A stretch of 36,199 nt of DNA from an uncultured Clostridium sp. (GTDB taxonomy: Bacteria; Bacillota; Clostridia; Clostridiales; Clostridiaceae). Positions 1 to 6,151 of this stretch are shown one piece after another. The translations under genes were made by a program, and so were the position numbers. The notes under the pieces were generated by a model that was not told where the DNA came from, did no database searches, and worked only from the letters and a program-made list of their open reading frames with translations. The DNA is taken from positions 1-36,199 of the forward strand of contig CALBDU010000059.1 in assembly GCA_937927335.1 (NCBI GenBank), read 5' to 3'. Position 1 is the stretch's first letter. Each line of letters begins with the position of its first letter.

Positions 1-46
1 TAAAGGGCTACGCCCGGAAAAGCAAAACCTCCGGCTAGGCCGGAGG
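1..46 (+). promoter_or_regulatory. possible 3' part of a Moco-type riboswitch, truncated by the contig start
   Basis: Two stable hairpins lie side by side: GGGC(5-8)/GCCC(12-15) with loop TAC, and CCTCCGGC(28-35)/GCCGGAGG(39-46) with loop TAG, joined by an A-rich linker. This arrangement resembles my memory of the 3' half of the molybdenum-cofactor RNA motif, and molybdopterin-related genes follow downstream. The 5' half would lie outside the contig. No U-tract follows the second hairpin, so it is not a standard terminator. The assignment is from memory and context; a plain structured leader is the alternative. Confidence 0.35.
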
Positions 47-187
47 ATATTTATTATGGTGGAAGATGGACAGGCTGGTGACAACCACATCAGATATCAG
101 ATAAGGGTATGCTGTAGTCAAGACTTCTTCAAATTAAGCAGAAGGATTTATATTATAAATTTATAAGAAATAGTTCAACTAAGCTAA

Positions 188-523
188 TATTATTTATACC
201 GTTATTTTTTAGAGTATCCTCTCTCCCTGGAAGAGAAACAGCTGATTACAAGGGTTAGAAATTTTTTAAAAGACAAAAATATAGCTAGAGTATTCTCCAG
301 TCCTCTCCATTGCTGCAGAAGCTCTGCTGAAATTATATCCTCAGGAGATATACCAGTGATGGAAGCAGAGGAGCTAAAGGAAATAAATATGGGACAGTGG
401 GATGGTTTGACCTTTAGTGAAATTAAGGAAAAATATCCTAGGGAATATGAACTGAGGGGTCTTGACTTTGGCAGCTTTGTACCACAAGTGGGAGTGCCTG
501 CAGCCATGTTAAGGACCAGGTGA
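188..523 (+). pseudogene. histidine phosphatase (phosphoglycerate mutase-like) remnant
   Basis: The plus-strand frame opens after a TAA at 185-187 and reads to TGA at 521-523. It carries family landmarks: a PLSLEEKQL stretch, the VFSSPLHCCRSSAEII segment (the usual 'SSPLxRxxxTA' region) and the EINMGQWDGLTFSEI segment. The N-terminal RHG motif with the phosphorylated histidine is absent, there is no plausible start codon or ribosome binding site, and the C-terminal second histidine region is missing. The piece is about half the usual 190-200 residues. Such phosphatases are found with cobalamin genes and in clostridial molybdenum-hydroxylase clusters; the second fits here because a MoeA-like gene follows. 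An intact relative, cobC, lies at 32324-32902. I read this as a decayed or misassembled gene. Confidence 0.6.
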
Positions 524-686
524 AAAAATCGGCATAGGTGCTGCAATAATAGGAATTGATGAATTTAGGAAACAGTTCGATATTCGTCTGGCTGCTTTAA
601 GGCTTATTTCCAGGGAAATAAACAGGAGCAGTATGCCTGAATTAGGACATGAATATGTCATACATCAGAGGCTGGAGGATAATTAA
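513..686 (+). pseudogene. unassigned coding fragment after the phosphatase remnant
   Basis: A 57-codon open stretch starts directly after a TAA at 510-512, overlaps the end of the phosphatase remnant in another frame, and ends at TAA 684-686. It has no start codon with a ribosome binding site at its left end, but its composition looks coding: GIGAAIIG, then a basic helix-like segment (RLAALRLISREI) and a charged C-terminus (HQRLEDN). I do not recognise the family. Its position suggests the 3' end of another gene of the broken molybdenum-cofactor region, fused to the phosphatase remnant by a deletion. Confidence 0.3.
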
Positions 687-927
687 ATATGCAGAGCAGC
701 AGCTGGACTTTCGGCTTCTGGTAGGCGAAGCGGGAGGAGCCTTTGCGGGAGGCTCTGAAATAACAGAGGAAGAAAAACTTAATATATGCTATATTAAGTT
801 TAAAAGAGAGCTTTATGTAAATGGAGACTTATTATTTGAAATGCATTTTAACAGCTATTTATAGAGGATTTTTAAGTGCAGGATGCTGACGTTATTCTTG
901 AAATAATATAACGGAGGAGGTAAGTTT

Positions 928-1947
928 ATGAAATTGATAAATACCACAGAGGCAGTTGGCCATGTATTATGCCATGACCTTACACAGATAATAAAGGGAG
1001 TAAAAAAGGTGACAGTATTTAAAAAAGGCCACATTGTAACAAAAGAGGACATCCCTGTGCTGTTATCCATAGGAAAGGACCATTTATATATATGGGAAAA
1101 GCATACTGGTATGCTCCATGAAAATGAAGCGGCAAAAATACTCTGTAAAATATGCAAAAATGACTATATGATGTCGACAGAAGTTAAAGAAGGAAAAATA
1201 GAGCTCATAGCTTCAGCTGACGGCCTCCTGAAGATAAACAAGGAAAAACTTCAGAAAATCAATTCCCTGGGCGAAATTATTATTTCCACAAGACACGGAA
1301 ATTTTCCAGTAAAAAAAGGTGATAAACTGGCTGGCACCAGGATAATACCACTGGTTATAGATGAGAAAAAAATGGAGAAGGCAGTTGGAATTGCAGGAGA
1401 GGAACCCTTGCTTAAAATACTTTCCTTTACCCATAAAAAGGCGGCAATCATAACCACAGGCAACGAGGTGTTTTATGGAAGAATAAAGGACACTTTTGGA
1501 CCGGTTATTAGAGAAAAGCTGGCTGAATACGATGTAGAGGTGCTGGGACAGAAGATATTAAGTGATGACCCGGTAGAGATAACAAAAGCTATTGAGGATT
1601 TTATAAATAAAGGGGCTGAGCTTATTATATGCACCGGAGGCATGAGCGTGGATCCTGATGATACCACCCCCACAGCTATAAAAAACACGGGAGCCAGCCT
1701 TGTTTCCTATGGAGCTCCCGTACTGCCTGGGGCCATGTTCCTTTTGGCATACTACGAGGATTCTGTTCCAGTTTTAGGACTTCCGGGTTGTGTAATGTAT
1801 AGTAAGAGGACCATATTTGACCTGGTGCTGCCAAGAATTATGGCAGAGGATAAACTGACAGCTGATGATCTGGCAGCCTTGGGACACGGAGGGTTGTGTC
1901 TAGGATGCGAAAGCTGTACCTTCCCAAACTGCGGCTTTGGAAAGTAG
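928..1947 (+). CDS. MoeA-like molybdopterin-binding protein
   Basis: This 339-residue protein belongs to the MoeA/MoaB superfamily that binds molybdopterin during insertion of molybdenum. The central MoCF-binding fold starts at AAIITTGNEVFYGR (about residue 170) and contains the signature CTGGMSVDPDDTTPTAI followed by PVLPGAMFLLAYY and LGLPGCVMY. The N-terminal part (VGHVLCHDLTQI, FKKGHIVTKEDIPVL) matches the MoeA N-terminal region. The C-terminus is Cys-rich (CLGCESCTFPNCGFG), as in the shorter clostridial relatives found with molybdenum hydroxylase genes. The start is supported by GGAGG just upstream (AACGGAGGAGGTAAGTTTATG). It is the only intact gene of the region, so it may be the survivor of a lost cluster, or it may still serve molybdenum enzymes encoded elsewhere. 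Confidence 0.85.
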   Translation: MKLINTTEAVGHVLCHDLTQIIKGVKKVTVFKKGHIVTKEDIPVLLSIGKDHLYIWEKHTGMLHENEAAKILCKICKNDYMMSTEVKEGKIELIASADGLLKINKEKLQKINSLGEIIISTRHGNFPVKKGDKLAGTRIIPLVIDEKKMEKAVGIAGEEPLLKILSFTHKKAAIITTGNEVFYGRIKDTFGPVIREKLAEYDVEVLGQKILSDDPVEITKAIEDFINKGAELIICTGGMSVDPDDTTPTAIKNTGASLVSYGAPVLPGAMFLLAYYEDSVPVLGLPGCVMYSKRTIFDLVLPRIMAEDKLTADDLAALGHGGLCLGCESCTFPNCGFGK

Positions 1948-1953
1948 GCAGCT

Positions 1954-2106
1954 ATGGATTATGGATTAAACCACTTCGATAATAAGAAAAATGCCGTTAA
2001 AGAAATAATAGGGGATGCCATCTGCAATAAACTAGAACATCACGGCTTTAATGAAGACATTACTGAAAATCAGGAAATGAGAAATATGGTGCAGATAGGA
2101 GGATAG
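1954..2106 (+). CDS. hypothetical 50-residue ORF downstream of the MoeA-like gene
   Basis: ATG at 1954 lies 6 bases after the MoeA-like stop, and the frame ends at TAG 2104-2106. The product is hydrophilic and helix-like (MDYGLNHFDNKKNAVKEII...) with one Cys and no recognised motif. The only upstream purine stretch is AAAGTAGGC, overlapping the previous stop codon, so translation would have to be coupled. It may be a genuine small partner gene, or the 5' end of a longer gene that has been lost. A short hairpin (AGGTGC/GCACCT, 2105-2119) covers its stop codon. Confidence 0.25.
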   Translation: MDYGLNHFDNKKNAVKEIIGDAICNKLEHHGFNEDITENQEMRNMVQIGG

Positions 2107-2139
2107 GTGCAAGGCACCTGCTGTTGACTTTGTTATTTT

Positions 2140-2169
2140 TTGCCGTATTTCAGGCCTCTGTGTTATACT
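2140..2169 (+). promoter_or_regulatory. possible sigma-A promoter for the MFS gene
   Basis: TTGCCG (2140-2145) and TATACT (2164-2169) are separated by 18 bases, an acceptable sigma-A arrangement with a weak -35. It would give a leader of about 100 bases before the MFS start, containing the two inverted repeats listed separately. Assigned from pattern only. Confidence 0.35.
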
Positions 2170-2194
2170 GAATCTGTGCCGGGAAGAAGTCTGA

Positions 2195-2238
2195 ATTTAG
2201 CAATTAAAAGTTATTTGCTAAATGTTAATGCTTAACAT
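2195..2238 (+). repeat. two overlapping inverted repeats in the MFS leader
   Basis: A perfect 9 bp inverted repeat, ATTTAGCAA (2195-2203) with TTGCTAAAT (2215-2223), shares its last two bases with a second perfect repeat, ATGTTAA (2222-2228), loop TGC, TTAACAT (2232-2238). The two stems cannot both form completely. The region ends 23 bases before the ribosome binding site AGGAG (2262-2266). It could be a regulator operator or a leader switch; nothing in the sequence decides between them. Confidence 0.45.
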
Positions 2239-2275
2239 GGCAAAACGGCAAAGCAGACCGTAAGGAGACAATGAA

Positions 2276-3478
2276 ATGTTTAAGGCTGATAAAAATTTGA
2301 AAATTTTAATATTGGGAACATGTATATCTTCTGTAGGAGACTGGCTGAATATCCTGGCGCTAATGACACTGGTAATTTCTTTTTCCAGCAGCGGTTCAGT
2401 GCTGTCCATACTAATGATAGTAAGGGCACTGCCTAAAATTGTTTTGGGCCCGGTAATTGCAGGTATTATTGACAGGTTGGATAAAAAAAAGATTTTGATA
2501 GCGGCAAATGTGGTCAGTGGAATAATTGTGCTGTTTCTGCCATTATCTCAAAACTTGCTGGAAATATATATAATATCATTTTTGTTGTCTACCATAAATA
2601 TTTTTGTGCTGCCAACAATTAGCTCAATTGTACCACTTATAGTTGAAAAGGATTCTCTTGTGGCTGCAAATTCATTATTCAGCAGCGCTAATTCCATTAT
2701 AAATATTGCAGCACCCATAATCAGCGGGGTGGTATTATCTTTATTTAACCTATCCACAGGATTTTACATAGACAGCTTTACTTTTTTCATATTTTCAATG
2801 CTTGTAATTTTATTGAAATTCAGCAGCAGTTCAAAGTCTGCAGATGAACAATATAGATTTACACGTATTTTGTCAAATTCAAAGGCGGGCTTCAGTTTTA
2901 TATTGAAAAATGACAAGTTAAAAAGAGTATTACAGGGAATTTTTCTGGCCAATTTTACCATGGGTACAATCTACGTGGCTGAGGTGATCTTTTTCAAAAA
3001 TGAATTAAATATTATGCCCAATGTTTATGGACAGTTCCTGGCTGCAGTAGGGGTTGGATTTCTAATCAGCTCCATGATAATGAATAAATTAAGCAGAAAA
3101 TATAAGCTTTATAGTATATTTTCCATAGGCATAGTAATCCTGGGAATTGGGGTTGCATTATTTGCCATGAATACCAGCCTTTATCTTGTGGTTATACTGT
3201 TGATTGTAGAGGGCTTTGGTGAATCCTTGTTTACCATATCAGGCACCACCATAATCCAGCAAAATACCGATGAATCAAACAGATCAAGCATTTTGACCTT
3301 CAATGATTCCTTGTCAAAGTCAGCTTTTTTAGTTTCAATGGGAGCAGCAGGGGTGATGTCGGATATGATTGGCTCGAAATACACTCTCCTTGCCGCAGGA
3401 ATCATTTCAGCCTTGTACATTATTGTCTTTCTTAAGAACAATGGTTTGGATTACTACCTTGAACAAAAAACCTATTAG
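2276..3478 (+). CDS. MFS transporter (drug/macrolide efflux-like)
   Basis: This 400-residue integral membrane protein has a run of about 12 hydrophobic segments. It opens with the short cytoplasmic N-terminus and first helix typical of the MefA/MdtH-like branch of the major facilitator superfamily (LGTCISSVGDWLNILAL). The loop after helix 2 has the family-A pattern (VLGPVIAGIIDRLDKKKILI, around residues 60-80), with RLDKKK standing for the usual DRxGRR. A mid-protein cytoplasmic loop (SSSSKSADEQYRFTRIL) separates the two halves. Members export drugs or other small hydrophobic molecules by proton antiport; the substrate cannot be read from sequence. The start follows AGGAG at good spacing. The gene stands alone between a weak promoter and a hairpin at 3501-3554. 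Confidence 0.85.
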   Translation: MFKADKNLKILILGTCISSVGDWLNILALMTLVISFSSSGSVLSILMIVRALPKIVLGPVIAGIIDRLDKKKILIAANVVSGIIVLFLPLSQNLLEIYIISFLLSTINIFVLPTISSIVPLIVEKDSLVAANSLFSSANSIINIAAPIISGVVLSLFNLSTGFYIDSFTFFIFSMLVILLKFSSSSKSADEQYRFTRILSNSKAGFSFILKNDKLKRVLQGIFLANFTMGTIYVAEVIFFKNELNIMPNVYGQFLAAVGVGFLISSMIMNKLSRKYKLYSIFSIGIVILGIGVALFAMNTSLYLVVILLIVEGFGESLFTISGTTIIQQNTDESNRSSILTFNDSLSKSAFLVSMGAAGVMSDMIGSKYTLLAAGIISALYIIVFLKNNGLDYYLEQKTY

Positions 3479-3500
3479 GCTAATGTCTCACCTATATTTG

Positions 3501-3554
3501 AACTGACCCCCAAAAGTTAGCCCTAAAAATCTAACTTTAGGAGGTCAGTTTTTT
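3501..3554 (+). terminator. hairpin with U-tract built from two IS3-like ends
   Basis: The left arm AACTGACCCCCAAAAGTTAG (3501-3520) and the right arm CTAACTTTAGGAGGTCAGTT (3531-3550) pair over 20 positions with a few mismatches around a 10-base loop, and a T-run follows to 3554. It can therefore terminate the MFS transcript. Both arms, each read from outside inward, resemble the terminal inverted repeat of IS3/IS150-type elements (TGACCnCCAAAAGTTAG from memory). No transposase is present, so this may be a collapsed element or a miniature one that now acts as a terminator. Confidence 0.6.
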
Positions 3555-3574
3555 ATGTAAAGCAAGCTTTACAT
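3555..3574 (+). promoter_or_regulatory. palindromic operator upstream of the Xre regulator
   Basis: ATGTAAAGCAAGCTTTACAT is a perfect 9+9 palindrome with a 2-base centre. Its right half, AAGCTTTACAT (3564-3574), is repeated exactly at 3612-3622, 17 bases before the proposed start of the regulator. Paired sites of this kind in front of a small Xre gene suggest autoregulation. This is inference from position and symmetry. Confidence 0.55.
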
Positions 3575-3638
3575 TTTTGTGCAAAAGGAGTATTATCTAG
3601 TTATGGAAAGTAAGCTTTACATTAAGGGGAGTGTAAAA

Positions 3639-3842
3639 GTGAAAAATCATTTGGAGAAAATAAGAAAGGACAGAGGCATAACCCAGGAGGAAATGGCTGC
3701 TGACCTTGAAGTATCAAGGCAGACCATAGGATCCCTGGAAAACGGAAGATACAATCCGTCCATTATTTTGGCGTTTAAAATTGCTAAGTATTTCAATTTA
3801 ACCATTGAAGAAATTTTTATTTATGAGGAGGAGGAAATATGA
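3639..3842 (+). CDS. small Xre-family transcriptional regulator (YozG-like size)
   Basis: I choose the GTG at 3639, which follows AGGGGAG at good spacing, giving 67 residues. A longer reading from 3579 would add a 20-residue N-terminus across the second operator half-site and is less likely. The protein is a single Cro/CI helix-turn-helix: KIRKDRGITQEEMAADLEVSRQTIGSLENGRYNPSIILAFKIAKYFN, with the recognition helix around VSRQTIGSLENG, then a short acidic tail (YEEEEI). It overlaps the next gene by 4 bases (ATGA), so the two are translationally coupled. Small regulators of this type are commonly paired with a small membrane protein. The AAGCTTTACAT sites upstream are the likely binding sites. 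Confidence 0.85.
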   Translation: MKNHLEKIRKDRGITQEEMAADLEVSRQTIGSLENGRYNPSIILAFKIAKYFNLTIEEIFIYEEEEI

Positions 3843-4270
3843 AAAAAACCATGTTTCAGTACTTTTTAACCTTATTTGGCATGCTGCTTGCAGTTATGGG
3901 TTTATACCTGGCAAAAACAATTACAACTCCAATGGGAATAATGAAGGCGCTGCCCTATGTGTGCATTGGTCTTGGCTGCGGCATATTCGGACATGGTATG
4001 GGGGATATTATACGCAGAAGAGCAATAAAGGATCATCCGGATATTGAAAGGCAATTGAAAATTGATTTAGAGGATGAGAGAAATATAGCTATTGGAAATT
4101 GTGCCAAGGCAAAGGCTTATGATATGATGGTATTTGTTTTTGGTGCACTGATGCTTGCCTTTGCATTAATGGGAGTGGATATGGCAGCTTTGCTGCTTTT
4201 GGTTTTTGCATATCTTTTTGTTGTAGGCTATGGGGTCTATTATCGGTGCAGGCTTGACAAGAAAATGTAA
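3839..4270 (+). CDS. small integral membrane protein paired with the Xre regulator
   Basis: The product has 143 residues with four predicted hydrophobic segments arranged as two hairpins: MFQYFLTLFGMLLAVMGLYLA and ALPYVCIGLGCGIFGHGMG, then a charged cytoplasmic-type linker (RRRAIKDHPDIERQLKIDLEDERN), then MVFVFGALMLAFALMGV and ALLLLVFAYLFVVGYGVYY. The linker segment with DERN resembles small DUF-type membrane proteins that accompany Xre regulators in Firmicutes; I cannot name the family securely. It starts on ATG overlapping the regulator stop, downstream of GAGGAGGA. Function unknown; a role in a small stress- or bacteriocin-type response unit is speculation. Confidence 0.75.
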   Translation: MKKTMFQYFLTLFGMLLAVMGLYLAKTITTPMGIMKALPYVCIGLGCGIFGHGMGDIIRRRAIKDHPDIERQLKIDLEDERNIAIGNCAKAKAYDMMVFVFGALMLAFALMGVDMAALLLLVFAYLFVVGYGVYYRCRLDKKM

Positions 4271-4288
4271 ATATAGGAGGTAATTATA

Positions 4289-5029
4289 ATGAAAATTACA
4301 GATGGCGTAGAAATGCTGGAGATTTCATCAATAAATGTTATGGGTAAGTCCGCTATGAATTATCCAGTTATTCTATGGGATGAAAGTACAGTGATTCTAG
4401 TGGATACCGGACTGCCGGGACAGCTTCCACAATTAAGACAGTCTTTTGATGCTGCTGGTGTGGATTTCAACAGTCTTAACAAAATAATTATTACACATCA
4501 TGACATTGACCATATCGGAAACCTTTCAGCTATAATTAAAGCACTGCCAGGTAAAACAGCAGTTCTTGCCCATGAAGCTGAAATACCGTATATCAGCGGG
4601 GAAAAGGTTCCTCTGAAAATAGCTGCCCTGGAGGATAAACTGGATATTCTGCCTGAAAACATGAAGGAATTTTACTTCAAAATAAAAGGTGTATTTCCAA
4701 CTTGTACTGCCCCTGTGGATGAAGCATTGCAAGATGGCCAAGAGTTGCTCTGCTGCGGCGGCATTAAGGTTATCTTTACACCGGGACATACCCTTGGACA
4801 TATATGTCTTTATCTTAAAAAGAGCAAAACACTTATTGCCGGTGATTTGCTCAGGATAGTTGATAACAATCTTATGAAGGCAGATCCATCCATAAATTAC
4901 GACACTGAGCTCAGCAATAAATCCTTAAATAAGCTCCTTGAATACGATATAAAATCAGTAATTTGTTATCATGGCGGATTCTTTAATGATAATGTAAATC
5001 AACGAATTGCTGAGCTTGCTGCAACATAA
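4289..5029 (+). CDS. metallo-beta-lactamase-fold hydrolase (YflN-like)
   Basis: This 246-residue soluble enzyme has the MBL fold. The metal-site motif is ITHHDIDHIGNL (about residues 70-81), i.e. HHDIDH rather than the canonical HxHxDH; an aspartate takes the second ligand position, a variant known in the YflN-like branch. Further ligands are visible in FTPGHTLGHICLYL (His) and LIAGDLLR (Asp) and at the C-terminal CYHGG (His). It has no signal peptide. The start has a strong TAGGAGG. It follows the membrane protein by 18 bases, so it is probably in the same transcript. The substrate is unknown; the fold covers thioester, lactone and phosphodiester hydrolases. A strong terminator follows. Confidence 0.85.
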   Translation: MKITDGVEMLEISSINVMGKSAMNYPVILWDESTVILVDTGLPGQLPQLRQSFDAAGVDFNSLNKIIITHHDIDHIGNLSAIIKALPGKTAVLAHEAEIPYISGEKVPLKIAALEDKLDILPENMKEFYFKIKGVFPTCTAPVDEALQDGQELLCCGGIKVIFTPGHTLGHICLYLKKSKTLIAGDLLRIVDNNLMKADPSINYDTELSNKSLNKLLEYDIKSVICYHGGFFNDNVNQRIAELAAT

Positions 5030-5065
5030 AACAACCCGGTATTAAAACCGGGTTGTTGCTGTTTT
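5030..5065 (+). terminator. rho-independent terminator after the MBL gene
   Basis: The stem ACAACCCGGT (5031-5040) pairs with ACCGGGTTGT (5047-5056) around loop ATTAAA, followed by TGCTGTTTT. It closes the Xre/membrane/MBL unit. Confidence 0.85.
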
Positions 5066-5197
5066 AGGCCTAAAATATGCTGAAAATACACCGATATTGC
5101 CTGATTTCTGCCTCACTTTTACGGTAAATAATCCATAATATATTTTTATAATAAAGTATATTATGTCAGAAAATTTAAAATAAGCGGGGTGTATCAA

Positions 5198-5431
5198 ATG
5201 TCGGTTTCCTTATTTTCTTCTGTATTAAGCAATACAATAATATCAGTAAAGTATGTGAACCAACCTTCCTGGAGACAAAAGTCTCATTATGCAGAAGAAC
5301 CCCAGCAAACAAGGCTGAAAAAAGCATCAATTATGGAGGATGTTTTAGCAGTTGAGGTCAAGTCTCGAGGAAATTCTGATAATAAAAACACTAAGTATCC
5401 GGGAAGTTATTTAATTGATACCTATGCATAA
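5198..5431 (+). CDS. doubtful 77-residue ORF
   Basis: ATG at 5198 follows AGCGGGG at good spacing; a GTG at 5189 is in frame but overlaps that ribosome site. The product is polar, with no membrane segment and no motif I recognise (SWRQKSHYAEEPQQTRLKK, then GNSDNKNTKYPGSY). An A/T-rich promoter-like stretch lies upstream (TATAAT near 5148). It sits alone in a 430-base gap between converging units and is followed by a hairpin at 5453-5481. It could be a small sporulation- or stress-type protein or a chance ORF. Confidence 0.35.
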   Translation: MSVSLFSSVLSNTIISVKYVNQPSWRQKSHYAEEPQQTRLKKASIMEDVLAVEVKSRGNSDNKNTKYPGSYLIDTYA

Positions 5432-5452
5432 ATAATATTGTTTTAATAAAGA

Positions 5453-5481
5453 AGGCAGGATGTTAATGTTAATTCCTGCCT
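5453..5481 (-). terminator. hairpin between converging units
   Basis: AGGCAGGA (5453-5460) pairs with TCCTGCCT (5474-5481) around a 13-base loop. On the minus strand the stem is followed by a T-rich run (TTCTTTATT), so it fits best as the terminator of the SRPBCC gene; on the plus strand only a weak T-run follows. Confidence 0.6.
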
Positions 5482-5496
5482 AAAATAATTGTTAAG

Positions 5497-5952
5497 TTAC
5501 TTATAATTTTCCAACATTAATTTCAGATTCTTTAAGTTGAATTCCAGCTCATTTTGTGTCATCATGCATGCAAGATCATATCGGGGATATTCCTTAAAGG
5601 AGTCTTCAAAATCAAGCTCATAAGTTACCTCGGTGGTGTTGTCCTTTTTTACTGCCTTAAATATTTCCTTGTCCCTGTATTCTTTTCCCATACTAGGGTC
5701 AGACCAGCATGATTTGTTAGTCACAACAAATAAGTCAGGTTTGGAATTGACTTCAACAATTTCAGTTTTGGTCAGCATGTCCAGGCCAGCCATAAAGTGG
5801 TGGCATTCATATTTGGAGCCTGGTTTGTTAAGTTCTCCATAAACAAGTTTTAATTCTGTAAATGTTGGTGACCACTGGTTAAAATTTTTCTGATTTCCAG
5901 CATAGCCCACAACATACTCAAAAGGTACATTAATTATTATGCTGCTAATCAT
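5497..5952 (-). CDS. SRPBCC-fold (START/polyketide cyclase-like) protein
   Basis: This 151-residue soluble protein starts like SRPBCC members: MISSIIINVPFEYVVGYAGN, i.e. first beta strand, then the 'PxxxVwxyl' helix, then NFNQWSPTFTELKLVYGE in place of the usual 'nfxxWxP'. Later strands alternate in the expected way (KYECHHFMAG, TEIVEVNSKPDLFVV, TTEVTYELDFED), and a C-terminal helix (ELEFNLKNLKLMLENYK) would close the hydrophobic pocket. Members bind or turn over hydrophobic ligands; nothing here indicates which. The start has GGAG in the upstream AAAGGAGAGGAATAAAAATG. It is alone on the minus strand, with its own 200-base upstream region before the next minus-strand gene. Confidence 0.6.
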   Translation of the reverse strand: MISSIIINVPFEYVVGYAGNQKNFNQWSPTFTELKLVYGELNKPGSKYECHHFMAGLDMLTKTEIVEVNSKPDLFVVTNKSCWSDPSMGKEYRDKEIFKAVKKDNTTEVTYELDFEDSFKEYPRYDLACMMTQNELEFNLKNLKLMLENYK

Positions 5953-6151
5953 TTTTATTCCTCTCCTTTTTCAATTTTGAATAGTACATGGTAATTCATA
6001 TATCTATTCACATCCCTCCTCACATATCTTCAAGGATTTTTAATAGCTGGATGCATAGTTGTTAATAAGTTATAGCACAATATTGTCGTAATTTAAAGAG
6101 AGTAAGATAAAAATTTCACTGCAGGTCAGATAAATTAAGGAAAGATGGAAA

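Noticed and set aside
649..864. 71-residue plus-strand ORF downstream of the phosphatase remnant
   Set aside because: No ribosome site, low-complexity composition, no recognised motif, and it overlaps the end of another fragment in a different frame; probably non-coding remnant.
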